A stretch of 10,178 bases of DNA from Echinostoma caproni. Its lineage: Eukaryota > Platyhelminthes > Trematoda > Plagiorchiida > Echinostomatidae. Within the stretch, counting starts at the first letter, position 1. Each line of letters begins with the position of its first letter. A program made the position numbers and the translations under genes. This document shows positions 1 through 7,445 of the stretch, piece after piece. The notes below the pieces were generated by a model. It was given only the letters and a program-made list of their open reading frames with translations. It ran no database searches and was not told where the DNA came from. The DNA lies in the NCBI GenBank assembly GCA_900618425.1, contig UZAN01061125.1:1-10178 (forward strand), written 5' to 3'.

Positions 1-393
1 CCAACAATGTTGTTTCATTTTTTTCGAGTAATATATCTGATTTGACGACTGTGCAGTTTTTATTTAAATGAAAATTTCAGTTGTTATGCGTGCACATGTT
101 ACACAATATGACAGACTGAAATATCACCAAGTGTTGACTTGTATCAAGCTTTGATAGGTCAGGTGTGCAGCGAATCGAATCAGTAGTCCACCGTGCACAG
201 GTTAGAACCAACGGGATGACACAACTGATAATTGGTCACAGCTTTTCGGAGCTTTCCGCATCCTGTAGTGATAGAGTTCATGTTTTTCTTTTTAACAGCA
301 AAATTACAATTCATATTTGGTTTAGACTAGAATTAATTAATTATTTTTGTGTCTACTCCTATCACCGTAACCATCTGTGTTTATGATTTACAG
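1..393. other. Non-coding stretch, probably intron or 5' flank
   Basis: I see no supported gene here. A 73-codon open frame runs through 165-386, but it has no codon or domain signal and ends just before the acceptor at 392-393. The last 25 bases form a pyrimidine-rich tract ending in TTTACAG, consistent with the 3' end of an intron. Confidence 0.5.
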
Positions 394-459
394 GATATGA
401 CAGAGGTCGTTTCGGTTGTCAAACCACCAGAAAATCCATCAGAACCATTGGAACATCTG
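394..459 (+). CDS. Internal exon, 22 codons, phase 0 (exon A)
   Basis: An open 66-nt segment sits between a good acceptor (pyrimidine-rich tract ending TTTACAG at 387-393) and a GT donor (GTAGTG from 460). It reads DMTEVVSVVKPPENPSEP and then LEHL, which is rich in P, E, S and V. It has no recognisable domain, signal peptide or membrane segment. The length is an exact multiple of three with codon-complete ends. It matches in length, phase and composition the exons at 5974-6039 and 7380-7445, which is the main reason for calling it. The donor is weaker than in the other exons. An alternative is that the ATG at 397 is a start codon, or that the frame simply reads on to a TAA a little past 490 as a terminal exon. 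The product and function are unknown. Confidence 0.5.
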
Positions 460-1153
460 GTAGTGCGTTATTCAGTTTTTGTTGTTTTACCCTAAAAGGT
501 CACAAATTCTGTATGCGCTGATCTTTTCATTTATCCTCCTGTTCACGAGGTGAAGAAACCGCTGTAATTGTTCCTTCTAATTGAGTCAAGGTTGGAACAT
601 ATTACTATAAGGACTGACTTGACATAAGATAGTGATAACTGGCCAATAATCCTCACTAACGTTTGTTCCTCCCTCTCGTTTCCTACATTTTCATGTCCAG
701 TAAGAAAAAAGCTATTCCATACGAAATCGTTCGATATTCTCAAACAAACTCATGAGTTATTTGCAAATGTGTTAAAACTGGGCAAACTTCGACGACTGCT
801 GTATTGGCTTAGACGGAACCTTATATTACAGTCCCGTTGCAATCAGGCCAACGGAACACCTGGTTCGTCTAAAACCGCGCACACTTAAGTTCAACGGAAA
901 ACCTTAGACTGTTTCCTGTTTGTATGGTTCAAACGTCTTTAGGCACAACACATGCATTTCAAACTCACTATCTATGAAAACACTGAAAAGTTGAAGGCGA
1001 AACGTGTCTGAATTCGGATATCTTTTAACAACCCATTAGCTCTGAGTCCTATTTCCTTGTAGAACTTAGTCAGGCTTTGATTACATCTTAACATGGATAT
1101 CTGTAAGTGATGATGATATTCATGTTGTTATATTTCCCTAGTGATTGATGTGA

Positions 1154-1180
1154 TCTGATTGATGGATTGATTGATTGATG

Positions 1181-1221
<41 letters not shown>
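1154..1221. repeat. (ATTG)n tetranucleotide microsatellite
   Basis: The tract is ATTG/GATT repeats, with two GATG interruptions in its left half and about ten uninterrupted units at its right end. It lies in presumed intron DNA and is likely length-polymorphic. Confidence 0.95.
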
Positions 1222-1449
1222 CTCGTTTGACCAGACCTCAATTGTAATTTGTTGTGCTTCCAAATTAAGTAGGTAAATGAGCACACAACGAATTAAGCAG
1301 TACGTTTAGTGTAAACAGGAAATTTGTAGCGCGTTCATAAACCGGGGAACCGGCAGGAACCAACAACGTGTATGAAGGCAGGTAAGCAGGCAGGCTGACA
1401 CCGGCTCACAAGTGACACTACATGCAAATGACGTCAAACCAGCATTCAA

Positions 1450-1485
1450 GCAATCAGTTAATCGATCAACCGATCAATCAACTTG
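1450..1485. repeat. Imperfect AATC/ATCAA tract, complementary to the upstream (ATTG)n
   Basis: The segment contains several CAATCA, ATCGATCAA and GATCAATCAA words. These are the reverse complement of the GATT/TTGA words at 1154-1221, about 230 bp upstream. The two could pair as long stem arms in RNA or single-stranded DNA. The match is imperfect. Confidence 0.5.
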
Positions 1486-2287
1486 GCCACAGACATGTAT
1501 GAACACAGATCAGTCCATTGTAGGCCACAACATAATTCAGCTTCCGTACCGCTTATGAGCAATGGTGATATTCTAATATTCTGAGCTGTATCAAACCTAG
1601 CTGATCCCACAATACAAATTACCTAATGGGAATGTGTTCTCTAACCTCCCCTAGACCAGAAAAAGACCGGATGTTGTTCAACCGAAAGGGAGACGGTGAA
1701 CTAAACGAGACTGGACGATTTAAAGCAAACCTTTCCCAATTCAGGTCCCGGACGATTTCGCAGCACCTCAACGTGGTACATATTGCAGAAAACACAATTC
1801 TTTTTATGGGGATACAGCATGGCAAAACAGTAGAGTAAAATACATTTGAAACATACAAACATAAAAGAGGTAAAATAACCATATCACCGGGAGAAGGACA
1901 AACTAACACAAAGTTCTTTCTGTTGACACAAGATAGGCTTCCATTGGTTGGTAACGATCATTTCTGCAAATCTTAGCCATTTCAAATCAGTGCAGCATCC
2001 GGTCATGCAACTGATATCAGCCAATTCTCAAGTGAGGCTCATTTATGACAGATCCATCTTTTTTTCTACGCGAGCATCAAAAAGTACCCACTCTTTCAGT
2101 TTTACATCAATCATGTTTTTTGCCTGGTAAATAAATAGTTAATTCAGAGGTGCAATAAAACTCCTAGATGCATTGTCCGCACGACCAGTTTGTTCTGCAC
2201 AGTTTGTTCTTAATCATTATCGGTGAAAACTTAAAAAAAACAAGCTAGTTGACATTTTCTCTTCACAAGTATGATGTTGATTTTCAG

Positions 2288-2440
2288 ACCACCGTACCGG
2301 ACAGTCAGGAACCTGTGCACAGCGATGAGGCTGATCAAGAGACAGATGAATATTTCTCAGATTCCGACGAATCCATCGTTGTCTTGGAGCGAGAAGATAG
2401 CAATGGCGCGTACCAGCTTATCAACGATGACCTCACAATT
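2288..2440 (+). CDS. Internal exon, 51 codons, acidic, phase 0 (exon B)
   Basis: This is the longest of the plus-strand exon calls, with 153 nt open between an acceptor (GATTTTCAG, AG at 2286-2287) and a consensus donor (GTAAGT at 2441). The peptide starts TTVPDSQEPVHSDEADQ, continues through EYFSDSDESIVVLERED and ends INDDLTI. About a third of the residues are D or E, with many S and no cysteine. There is no recognised domain. The acid- and serine-rich core resembles PEST-like or casein-kinase-2-type substrate regions, but that is inference. It is codon-complete at both ends, like the other exons on this strand. It shares the word VP(D/E)xxxEP with the exon at 5974-6039 (VPDSQEP here, VPEHVDEP there). 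It lies just upstream of the tail end of an antisense retrotransposon. Confidence 0.65.
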
Positions 2441-2486
2441 GTAAGTATTTGATTAGTTATAAATAGGTTGGCTTTGTTAAACTTAC

Positions 2487-4012
2487 AAGTCAAGTCAAGA
2501 GTGCACTTTATTCATCCATTTTGGATAGAATTTTCAGTGAAAAATAAAGAATTTTAACAACATTGATTTCGTATACATCCCATTAAAATGAATTTATAGA
2601 TATGGCATATTGTTATTATAGATGATAATGCGGAGGAGGGACTCAGAATGTATGGCAAATGTTGAAAATTGCAACATGACAATTCCCATGAGGATGTGTA
2701 TCAGTTCATTTGATATTCGTCTCCTGGAAACCAGTACACGAGAAAGATAAAGGTAAAACGGAGTTGTGAAAAGCTATGGTGTGAATACATAAAAGTTTAA
2801 ATTCATTGCGAGTGACAGAATTGGAACTGGAGTGAGAGAGGGTTGAGTGTAGAGAATTTGATGCAGCAGAAGACAAGACTGAGTCACGCAAACGGTCACA
2901 CGCCTTAAGATGTTGGGTGAAAATTGAGTCGATCAGCACCACATAAGGTTCAGTTCCATATCTAGAAAAGCTTTCCAAAGGGTGTCTCATCAATTTAAAA
3001 TCCTTGAACAATAGATCGGGGAACACAGCTGGGGAGGAGTAGGTTCAATGGCATAAAACGCACGAGAAAATAAATTTAGAAATTATGTACAATGGTACCC
3101 TTAGATGTCTAAGGCGTGAAATATAAAAGGTCAGCTTTCTAACTTTAAGAAATGTTTCATGAGATCAGTTGACAGAAAACATCAAACTTTTAGGTTTTTC
3201 TTCAGTTATTGATTGAGGTATCGGGAACGGATGATCCAGAAAGTGTTGATGGCCCAAGATCAATGAAAAACAAAATTTCAATGCATTATTTTGCTTTGAA
3301 ATAAAGGTTAACACTACCGGCCTATTCAGAGATGGAATTTATGGCTGGTTGAAGAGTTGCTGTTGGATACACCACCAACCGCTATGATATCATCGGTATA
3401 TTTAAATTTGAAAAGGTTGAGGTGATTGGTACGTTTTAGATGCAAAGAAAGAACAGAAAAGGGGATAAATGTGTTCCTTGCACTAAATCCTGGTTCACAT
3501 TGACAGTGTAAGACCTAACACCATTGAGACTCGTGGATTAGTGTCGGCCAGTGAAATAGTGATACATCTAATTCAAAGATATGGCGGGAGATTATGCTGA
3601 TGTACCAGTTTTAATACTTTTTTTCTGTCAGCAGAGTTGAACACGTTTGTGTAGTCCGGAAAGCAAACATGAACAACTCTGTGTTTTTGGTCTGTAGTGG
3701 ATGAAACAGAACGTGTAAGTGAAGCAACCGTATTTGCAGTAGAGCGACGCTTTCAATCATCGAATTGATTGAAATCACAAAAATCAAGATTAGAGGATAG
3801 ATACTTAATAATAATTCGCTCAAAAGTTTTAAGTAATATTGAAGATGAAGCGATAGGTTAAAAATTACCCTTGTTTTCTTGGTACTGGAGTAATGAGAAA
3901 ACTACACCATGTGTCAACTAGTCTACCTTCAGACAGACGTGCATTAAATATGATCGAAGCAATTTGTGCGCGGTGATTGGCGCATGTTGATCAATAGTAT
4001 TATTATTACTGT
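2487..4012 (-). mobile_element. Fossil CR1-like non-LTR retrotransposon (copy 2, inside the presumed intron)
   Basis: A degenerate LINE runs right to left within the presumed intron between the exons at 2288-2440 and 4662-4709, antisense to them. Reverse transcriptase motifs appear in correct order from about 4005 down to about 2700, across changing frames. A 3' untranslated tail then ends at 2487-2499 in a TTGAC-type short repeat. The tail block (2487-2545) matches the tail of the LINE at the right of the window (8068-8116). It contains AATAAA on the minus strand (2507-2512). I could not follow the 5' end beyond about 4012, so the copy appears 5'-truncated, as is usual for LINEs. It is clearly older than the right-hand copy, judging by its many stops and frameshifts. 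Confidence 0.8.
2700..4005 (-). pseudogene. Decayed reverse transcriptase of LINE copy 2
   Basis: Read from the right, the RT landmarks are as follows. IIFNARLSEGRLV then ITPVPRK lies at about 3955-3868. PIASSSILLKTFERIIIKYL with RSTANTVASLTRS lies at about 3860-3700. The motif A region with DYTNVFNS is at 3645-3656 and next to it; the residue before its aspartate is P where intact elements have L. VQGTHLSPFLFFLCI (motif B) is at about 3486-3440. Motif C is YTDD (3389-3400) where most elements have YADD. The C-terminal region starts KVRKLTFYISRLRHL (about 3150-3105), then has TYSSPAVFPDLL and KDFKLM. Each block aligns with the right-hand LINE. Breaks include in-frame stops (for example at 3045-3047, where the relative has Trp), frame changes between motifs, and no long open frame. 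It cannot encode a working enzyme. Confidence 0.8.
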
Positions 4013-4661
4013 CACTATTCCTTTTTAATCAAAGAACTTTTTCTCTAATGGATTATTCTGACCACTCGTAAACTGTACTTCTTCCATCCCCGTGATAAAC
4101 TGGTCACAATTTTTTCAATAAGATGCGGCCTAAGGCATTGGGAAGTTCTGCGTTGCTGTCTAACCATGACTACGAAACCGGAGTGTACTAAAATTATTGG
4201 TGTATCTGTAGTACATACAGACATTTGCATCACCGGGTGACATTGCCCTGTTTGTGATTGATTTTCGAGTGTAACGGGATCACATTCGTTCACATTGTTT
4301 CTCAACAATGCACAATGAGCGGTTAGACCGAATTTAAACAAACTAAACAAAACAAGTGCTATTGCCCATTCGAACGATGCGAGTAGATCTCATTCGCGAA
4401 TCGAGCGTGCCATACAACCTGATCTTCGTTGTTTGTCTGTGAAGTGATGAGTAGCATCTTTGTATGAACTTTTGCATGCTGCACCGACATACCGATCGAT
4501 GTACCAGTGAGATAAACGCTCGCATACATCATATAGTATATGCGCGTAATGTACGCTGTCTCAGATCAGGCTTTTCGATTAAATTACTTTATCAATATTC
4601 AATTATCCGTTCTGAATGAAAACTGACTCAAAGTTGTTCATTTATTGTAACCACCAAACAG
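4013..4661. other. Intron-like stretch, nothing recognised
   Basis: Minus-strand open frames at 4045-4350 and 4343-4525 show no RT, endonuclease or other conserved motif and are probably chance. A 10-bp palindrome (ATTCGCGAAT) lies at 4392-4401. The end of the stretch, TTCATTTATTG...AAACAG, is the candidate acceptor of the next exon. Confidence 0.4.
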
Positions 4662-4709
4662 AATACGTTGGAACTGACTACGAGCGCCCCTTTGGAATCG
4701 ACGAACGAG
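4662..4709 (+). CDS. Candidate internal exon, 16 codons, phase 0 (exon E)
   Basis: An open 48-nt segment lies between an AAACAG acceptor (AG at 4660-4661) and a strong donor (GAG then GTGAGT at 4710). It reads NTLELTTSAPLESTNE. Like the other exons on this strand it is a multiple of three and phase 0 on both sides. Its beginning and end resemble the exon at 7380-7445 (NSAEPETMD... and ...LTE). The intron end before it, with TTCATTTATTGTAAC and AAACAG, resembles the one before the exons at 5974 and 7380 (TTCATTTCTGTTGAACAG). A longer plus-strand frame through 4616-4834 overlaps it in another register and is probably a shadow. Short length and lack of homology keep confidence moderate. Confidence 0.42.
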
Positions 4710-5045
4710 GTGAGTCAGCCAACAAAGGTGAATTGTGGTCCAAAGATTGCCTACAAAATATCAAATTCGGATTCAAAAGGTGGTGTGCGCACGGTTTGAT
4801 CGGACCGTGGAAGAACAGTCACACTATACCTTAATTATATGCTAACTGAAGTGGTACACCGGTGTTTAGGCTACTTGATTCTATGACACGTTCGGATTAG
4901 TTTTGCTATGCCACAATTTGTTGAAATTGTTTCTGCAGACTGACCGGATCGCTATCGTCTACTCTAGTTGATTTTACATTGTCTGGTGATACCGAAGTGG
5001 CATACACTGTCAAAACACTTAAATTGTCAGCGTTTTAGCGTCCCT

Positions 5046-5103
<58 letters not shown>

Positions 5104-5480
5104 GAGTTTGGTTGTGCGTTAGCCATCACCGATGAATACAGCGCGTGTTTTTGTGTCTCGGTTTGCATGTGATTGATACTGGCTGGTTTTTGCAGGTCAC
5201 TGTTGCAATCGAGTTATCGATTTGTAAATTCCATCTAGCTCGAGTTGAATATGGCCGCATATCTCACTTGAACTAGCCTTGTGTGTGTGTTTCGGATACG
5301 TCCACGTTCAGTCGATCGAAAACGAAAACCTTAAGTTAGGACAGGTTACTAGTGGTGGTGCACCTTGAATCGAGGGAATCGAATGGGTGCTAACGTACAA
5401 TGAGTAGGAAGTAATCGTATTTGATACATTTACGGATCACAAATCACTGAAGCACATAATTGCTATTGTAATCGTACATC
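4710..5480. other. Intron-like stretch with an (AC)n tract
   Basis: Apart from the dinucleotide repeat at 5050-5101, I see no supported gene, RNA or repeat here. A TTTTTGCAG acceptor-like site lies at 5187-5195, but the segment after it does not give a phase-0 exon. Confidence 0.4.
5050..5101. repeat. (AC)26 dinucleotide microsatellite
   Basis: The tract is 52 nt of perfect AC repeat in presumed intron DNA. Perfect repetition of this length predicts high length polymorphism and possible assembly length error. Confidence 0.97.
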
Positions 5481-5735
5481 GGAATCTTCCGGCACCGAGA
5501 CGTAGTCAAAAGGCCACAGAAGTAGCGGTTCATGTATGAAAAAAAAATCAAGGGGATGAAATATTACTCAAATAGAAGTTTCATCGGTCAAACGAATATC
5601 AGCCAATCGCCGGCTTTTTTCTTCCAGTCACATGGCTTCTGTCTGAAATGCAAGGCTGTTGTTCGATCGACACTGTTGGTCTATGGCCCAATGTCCAGAA
5701 ACTGGAGCTCGTAAATGCACGGCTGAAGGTTAAAT
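5481..5735. repeat. Unidentified dispersed repeat, copy R1
   Basis: The core (5481-5610) aligns with R2 at 6306-6438. Shared words include CACCGAGACG (CACCGAAACG in R2), GGCCACAGAAGTAGCGGTTCAT (GGTCACAGAAGTTGCGGTTCAT in R2), a GGGATGAAA/GGATTAAA word and a GAATATCAGCCA/GGATATCAACCA word. The right part (CTTCTGTCTGAAATGC, GTCCAGAAACTG, ATCACCACAGT) aligns instead with R3 up to about 6835. The element class is unknown. Confidence 0.65.
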
Positions 5736-5973
5736 CACCACAGTGTAAGCCTGACGAGAGTGAAATGGGCAATGCCAATTCAGTTTCGTACTAGGAAAAT
5801 GAGTAATTTGTTAGAATTTTCCTCCCGGAAGTCATATTCTCCACTGAATAGCTATCATAATACGATTGCAAAAGAGGTGAGCGACACGACGTAGCATACG
5901 TAGGACTGATCCAATAACAGCATACCATTCGAACATTACGAACACTCAAATGTGTTTCATTTCTGTTGAACAG

Positions 5974-6039
5974 GAAGTGGATGTACCGGAACATGTGGAT
6001 GAGCCGACGGAGTCGGATGCAGTGGTGCGTCCGAATGAG
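5974..6039 (+). CDS. Internal exon, 22 codons, phase 0 (exon C)
   Basis: An open 66-nt segment lies between a good acceptor (TTTCATTTCTGTTGAACAG, ending 5973) and a consensus donor (GAG then GTAAGT at 6040). It reads EVDVPEHVDEPTESD then AVVRPNE. The peptide is acidic and rich in V, E, P and D, with no recognised domain. It has exactly the length and phase of the exons at 394-459 and 7380-7445. The 19 nt before the acceptor are identical to those before the exon at 7380. The simplest reading is a duplicated exon cassette in one gene. Minus-strand open frames over this region (5791-6096, 5946-6143) are made open by the flanking GCGT/CA-type repeat and are not credible genes. Confidence 0.68.
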
Positions 6040-6064
6040 GTAAGTGCATCGCGATTGTGAATAT

Positions 6065-6088
6065 GCGTGCGTGTGTGCGTGCGTGCGC
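6065..6088. repeat. Short (GCGT)n/(GT)n tract next to an exon donor
   Basis: GCGT units with one GTGT interruption begin about 25 nt inside the intron after the exon ending at 6039. Confidence 0.85.
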
Positions 6089-6305
6089 TTCCACATAATA
6101 ACAGTTTAGAGGATGTGGTTATCCTTTGTGAGTCGATGAACACGATCCGTTGGATTTTCGCAATTGGGTTTGTTAGTAATCACGAGAATTCAGATAGACC
6201 GGTGAATTTTCCCGTACATCCGTCAGTGCGGTGAATTAAAGCGGTTCCTCGATTTGACTTGACTTCCATTGTGCCAACCGTGAACCATGAGTGAAGCGAG
6301 ACGTT

Positions 6306-6438
6306 GGAATTTCTCGTCACCGAAACGCAGTAATAAGGTCACAGAAGTTGCGGTTCATTTATTGAAAGAAATTAATAGGATTAAACAATAGGTAAATATA
6401 AATATCATTGGTTAATTGGATATCAACCACGCAATATG
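6306..6438. repeat. Unidentified dispersed repeat, copy R2
   Basis: It has the same orientation as R1 and R3. It matches R1 through GGAATTTCTCGTCACCGAAACG and the CACAGAAGTTGCGGTTCAT word. It matches R3 through GTTCATTTATTGAAAGAAAT (GTTCGTTTATTGGAAGAAAT in R3) and GGATTAAACAATA (TGATTAAATAATA in R3). The opposite strand carries AATAAA in this block (6358-6365 area), so the parental element may read right to left. No terminal repeats or coding signal were found. Confidence 0.65.
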
Positions 6439-6499
6439 AATTACAGGACCCGAATCGATAATCAGCTATCACGGAATCGCAGAAGCAATGCCCCATGAG

Positions 6500-6835
6500 A
6501 ACGAGACGCGAGGAAAAGACCAGAGGGCAAGCAGGAAGTAGTTCGTTTATTGGAAGAAATGAAGGTGATTAAATAATATGTACAAAGGGAGATTATTGGC
6601 TACCTGGGCATCCACCAATTGGATTGCAGCACTGCTTGCGTAATNCTTGCTTCTGTCTGCATTGTCTAGGATTGGCTGGCACCATCCGCCAATGACGTGT
6701 ATTCAGAAGCTATGCAAGTGCTATTGACATCAGCATTCAAACTTGATTGATCGCCAGTGTCCTGAAACTGTAACGCACCTCTCCAGGGCAGGCGCCATCG
6801 TGTAGGCCTGGATCACCACAGTCGCCCCGCGTGGT
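6500..6835. repeat. Unidentified dispersed repeat, copy R3, with one unresolved base
   Basis: It begins with CGAGACGCGAGG and contains GAAGTAGTTCGTTTATTGG then a GAAATGAAGGTGATTAAATAATA region, shared with R2. CTTGCTTCTGTCTGCATTG and the later GTGTCCTGAAACTGTAACG and ATCACCACAGT words are shared with the right part of R1. About 50 bp in the middle has no counterpart in R1. The N at 6645 lies inside it, which fits an assembly problem in repeated DNA. Confidence 0.6.
6645..6645. other. Unresolved base (N)
   Basis: This is the single ambiguous base in the window, inside repeat copy R3. Confidence 1.
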
Positions 6836-7379
6836 TGCGAAGTGGAGCAATTAAGTCAATCACAAGTATGGTCGTGTTGCACCTTGACGACACTAATCAT
6901 ATGGTAAACCTGACTGAAGTGTTCTGACTCTTGAATAAGACCAAACCGGGACGGTTTAGACACGTGCGGTTTCGCATTCTAGCCACAGCAGAGGCAGTTT
7001 GTATCCATCTTCACAACTCCCCACCGTGTGTTCAAAAATACCTTATCCAAGCACTCGAGCTTCCTTGACCAGATAACCAACATGTGACCCTTAATGAAGC
7101 ATTCGAGCAACACAAAATTGTGAACCAACCATGAACCAAACTGTTGAACACTTAAATTACTTTCCCGTTATCCTCGTAAATTCCTTTTTTACGATAGTGA
7201 TATATATCTTGTAGTGTAATGGCATAATAAAGACCCGCTGAAAGTGACCTTGTTTGCCAACTTGAGTTCTTATTATGTTGTGGATTTGTTCTGTCACACC
7301 AAGTCTAGAATAAAAACAAATCACTCTTAAATTTCACAATGTAACAAACTCACGAGTGTTTTTCATTTCTGTTGAACAG
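6836..7379. other. Intron-like stretch, nothing recognised
   Basis: I see no supported gene or repeat. The final 23 nt are the pyrimidine-rich intron end shared with the exon at 5974. Confidence 0.45.
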
Positions 7380-7445
7380 AATTCGGCTGAACCAGAAACG
7401 ATGGATCAGTCTAGCGAGCCAACCGCTGATGCACACCTGACTGAA
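7380..7445 (+). CDS. Internal exon, 22 codons, phase 0 (exon D)
   Basis: An open 66-nt segment lies between an acceptor (TTTCATTTCTGTTGAACAG, ending 7379) and a strong donor (GAA then GTGAGT at 7446). It reads NSAEPETMDQSSEPT then ADAHLTE. It is rich in E, S, T, A and D, with two SxEP/SEP words and no recognised domain. The length and phase are the same as at 394-459 and 5974-6039, and the intron end before it is identical to that of 5974 over 19 nt. The open frame continues past the donor to about 7643 only by chance; the sequence after 7446 becomes cysteine-rich and unlike the exons. No later exon of the gene was found in the window. Confidence 0.68.

Larger units (their letters stand above)
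460..2287. other. Long intron-like stretch without a supported gene
   Basis: This 1.8-kb stretch separates the exons ending at 459 and starting at 2288. It contains an (ATTG)n microsatellite, an ATCAA-rich tract and a short GCAG-rich tract near 1377-1400. The open frames here (543-743 minus, 1619-1909 minus, 1626-1838 plus, 1948-2130 plus) show no conserved motif and overlap each other on opposite strands. One possible extra exon (1745-1834) is discussed under findings. The end of the stretch (GATTTTCAG) is the acceptor of the next exon. Confidence 0.5.

Noticed and set aside
1065..1102. Exon between TTCCTTGTAG and GTAAGT
   Set aside because: All three frames contain a stop within the segment.
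1619..1909. Overlapping open frames on both strands (96 and 70 codons)
   Set aside because: Neither has motifs or compositional support, and opposing overlapping frames are typical of chance.
3206..3217. 12-nt micro-exon candidate (LLIE) between TTCTTCAG and GTATCG
   Set aside because: It falls inside the fossil LINE, between its YTDD and KVRKL blocks, and is too short to support alone.
4045..4525. Minus-strand open frames upstream of the fossil LINE, considered as its endonuclease
   Set aside because: No endonuclease or linker motif is visible, and RT similarity stops near 4012.
5791..6143. Minus-strand frames over the 5974 exon (HAHTHAY and RTHTRTH repeats)
   Set aside because: The open reading comes from the GCGT/CA-type microsatellite, and the splice-bounded plus-strand reading is better supported.
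6670..6717. Possible 48-nt phase-0 exon (DWLAPSANDVYSEAMQ) after a pyrimidine-rich acceptor
   Set aside because: It lies inside repeat copy R3, and the donor GTGCTA is poor. Without transcript data the repeat explanation is preferred.
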